DNA from: Gordionus sp. m RMFG-2023
Lineage: Eukaryota > Nematomorpha > Gordioida > Chordodea > Parachordodidae
Reading direction: 5' to 3'
NCBI RefSeq assembly: GCF_954871325.1
Contig: NC_088776.1
Span: 17,422,052-17,486,051, forward strand
Length of the DNA stretch: 64,000 nt
Of this stretch, positions 61,821 through 64,000 are shown in pieces. The notes beneath the pieces were generated by a model. That model was given only the letters and a program-made list of their open reading frames with translations. It ran no database searches and was not told the origin of the DNA. Position 1 is the stretch's first letter; each line of letters starts with the position of its first letter. The position numbers were made by a program, and so were the translations under genes.

Positions 61821-62190
61821 TTCCTTTATATTTATAAAAAAAATGGTCTGGGACTCGGCCATCTTCATTTTCAAAATCAATAAAAATGTTTAGAAAAGTG
61901 TATAAATAATTTCCCGAAAGGGGGCGTCTTTGTATAAAATTATATAATAATCAGTTTTTAATGGTTTTTCTTGAGCTATTTGGTATAATTTAAAGGATTA
62001 TTCATCTTGTAAGTGAAAATAACAATAAATGGGTCTTTCATTCAATTATAGAAATTGTCTATCGATAAAAGAAATTCATATTTATAATTTATTATAAAAA
62101 TTTTTGCCCATATAACATATATTTAATGAATATTAATAAAATATATTCAACCAAGTTTATAGTTCTTGTATATATGTTTCATATATGGCC
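61821..62190 (+). repeat. Left long inverted repeat (part seen)
   Basis: Begins TTCCTTTATATTTATAAA, the inverse of the last bases of the window. Shared landmarks include GTCTGGGAC, TTCCCGAAAGGG and AATTGTCTATCGATAAAAG. Confidence 0.85.
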
Positions 62191-62199
62191 CCTTAAATA

Positions 62200-63390
62200 T
62201 TAAAAGATATAATATAAATTTAAAAATCTAATATATAACTCACTTTTAAAAGATTCTAATTTTTCGGTAGCGCATTTACTTTCTTGTGACGACAATGTAT
62301 AACTAAGGCTAGTAGCAGTTAACGGTAAAACTAATGTTAAGATATGACATTTTGGAAAATAAAGAGTGTCGTCTATACTTGGAAATGTAAAGGAATTAGA
62401 AGGTCCGGATGGGTGTAAAACTTTATATATTTCTTCCTGCTTTTGATTTTTTGCTAAAACAAAGGCTAACCACCAATTAGAATCATAAACACACGTATGC
62501 CATCCTGATATTTCTCCAAAAATTACACTTTCATTAATATATGATAAATATTCAATAGTGCTTTCTATATAATTGGAATACATTTTACTTTTAAATTGAT
62601 GTAGACCTTGTTGGAATTTCGGTGTAAATTTTCTGTGTTCCAGGTATAGGTCTAGTTTGAAAATCTTCCCTGAGAATAGTTCTTGGGAATCATAATTTTT
62701 TTGGGTCATATATTCAAAATATATGCCATAAATATTTTCTTTAGCGAACTCGTACAATTCATATGATATGATTATTTGCTTTGAGTAAGGCCTTTGTAAA
62801 TTAGCTCTAGAGGCTAATCTTTTAACAGTGCCACCAATCCCATCACAAACACTTTTCCCGTGTGCTGTAGCAGAAAAATGTCATTCCGCCTATACCTTTA
62901 AATCTATCTCATCATGGTAAATATGTAAATTTTTTACGATTTTTATACTGTGCAGCGGATCCATCGGAAAAATAAAAATTTTTATTTGACACAAATTTTA
63001 TTAATTAAAAAATTTACCAATGTTTTTTGGAAATATGCTTCGGATATCATTACATAATTTAAGCATCAAATATTGGCAAAATTATCTTTATAATATATAA
63101 CAAAAGGGTGGGTCAACTGAGCCCTATTCCAATGATAATTGTAATTCATCCTGAAGTATAAAGCTATAGTTTTCTAAAAATCACATAAAATTAAATATTG
63201 GCCTTCGTATAAGTTCAATTTTAGATTGTTTTAATACAACGATTGTTGCGTTGAAATCAAAGAATGGGGTAATAAAGATTCTATTATTTCAAAAAAGGCA
63301 TTGATAAATTCATCTACTGGCTTAGTTATTGTTTCAATAGTGGATCTATCTAGGATAGCCATTATTTGTATGTTATAAATTTGATGTCAT
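62200..63390 (-). pseudogene. Decayed gene of a transposon-associated protein family
   Basis: Minus-strand blocks in order: DEFINAFFEIIESLLPHSLI and FLENYSFILQDE (about 63130-63360), FSDGSAAQYKNRKKF (about 62935-62985), and FSATAHGKSVCDGIGGTVKR then LASRANLQRPYSK, which run into an open 185-codon C-terminal region with WHTCVYDSNWWLAFVL and LHPSGPSNSFTFPS. From memory, the same block order (S-D-G...Q-Y-K-N, H-G-K-x-x-C-D-G-I-G-G-T-V-K-R, H-P-x-G-P-x-x-S-F-x-W-P-S) occurs in many uncharacterised multicopy proteins of Hydra and aphids. Several breaks separate the blocks. Its place between long inverted repeats suggests it is the mobility gene, possibly with an aspartate-based catalytic core; the function is not established. 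Confidence 0.6.
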
Positions 63391-63611
63391 TAAAACTAAA
63401 CAATCTTTCTATTTGATCGCGTTGTGTTGACCCTTGTCAATATACCGATTTTAGAAAATCCGATCCAATATTTATATTGATTTGGGTTATTTTATGATGA
63501 TAATACTTTTATTTTGTATATAATAATTTCGTAATAAGAATAAATATTTGTAATATTTTACAAATATCAAATTATTTTAAAAATTGAGTAGCGAAAATTT
63601 TGATATTATTT

Positions 63612-64000
63612 TTGGCGTCATATATGAAATGCACAAGATTTCATATATTCAAGAACTTGAAACTTGGTTGGACATATTAATATTCATTAAATATAAGTTA
63701 TGTGGGCAAAAATTTTTAGAATAAATTATAAAGTAACAAATTGAATCTTTTATCGATAGACAATTTCTATAATTGAATAAAAGCCCCATTTATTGTTATT
63801 TTCACTTAAAGGATGAATAATCCTTTAAATTATATCATATGGTTCAAGAAAAACCATTTAAAACTGATTAATATATAATTTTATGCAAAGATGATCCCTT
63901 TCGGGAAAATATTTATACACTTTTCTAAACATTTTTATCGATTTTGAGAATGAAGATGGTCGCGTCCCAGACCAGTCTTTTTTTTATAAATATAAAGGAA
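63612..64000 (-). repeat. Right long inverted repeat (truncated by window)
   Basis: Inverse of 61821-62190, with small differences scattered along its length. Confidence 0.85.

Larger units (their letters stand above)
61390..64000. mobile_element. Element with very long inverted repeats, cut by the window edge
   Basis: Sequence 61821-62190 is repeated inverted at 63612-64000 at high identity, with TTCCCGAAAGGG inside and a decayed minus-strand gene between. The right copy runs off the window, so the repeats are longer than 370 bp; the left one may start near GGCGAAGGCCGAGC at about 61390. Superfamily not assigned. Confidence 0.7.

Overview
The window is animal nuclear DNA, very AT-rich, with spliced genes and dense mobile elements. 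The only intact host gene I can support is on the minus strand. It encodes the C-terminal part of a secreted ADAMTS metalloprotease of the GON-1/ADAMTS9/ADAMTS20 type. Six exons (54603-54824, 7449-7631, 7080-7355, 6852-7035, 6720-6811, 6583-6671) encode the last thrombospondin type-1 (TSP1) repeats followed directly by a GON domain. All six exons join in frame with consistent phases. The metalloprotease half should lie beyond the right edge, and the end of the GON domain was not resolved. The phylum cannot be fixed from the sequence; the base composition would suit a cnidarian (including myxozoans), among others.

Four of the five introns seen are tiny (40, 44, 48 and 93 bp). The fifth spans 7632-54602 (about 47 kb) and is almost entirely a nest of mobile elements. 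From left to right it holds: a hAT inside another hAT-like element (7838-10761); a terminus of an unrecognised foldback family interrupted by a hAT (10932-13280); a TA-flanked inverted-repeat element split by a nearly whole Ty3/gypsy retrotransposon (13714-22592, gypsy at 16023-22541); and three foldback copies in a row (A 22700-36591, B 37478-45531, C 45715-51470). The foldback copies carry further inserts: a 2.3 kb inverted-repeat element, two fossil gypsy copies, and hAT pieces. Another hAT follows at 51630-52948.

The foldback family is the most unusual thing here. Each terminus is about 240-340 bp of reiterated GCGAA/TCGCGAA motifs, a CpG-rich island in AT-rich DNA. Inside lie arrays of about 120-bp iterons, each with a palindrome GACAATTGTC and arranged as alternating A/B dimers. 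The iterons face each other across a roughly 350-bp core. I see no coding sequence that belongs to the family.

Left of the gene lie a short Ty3/gypsy copy with both LTRs (1312-4015), a 95-bp MITE and mostly featureless DNA. Right of exon 54603-54824 lie several hAT remnants, a Tc1/mariner remnant and, at the right edge, an element with very long inverted repeats carrying a decayed gene with a C-D-G-I-G-G-T motif. No rRNA, tRNA gene or CRISPR array was found.
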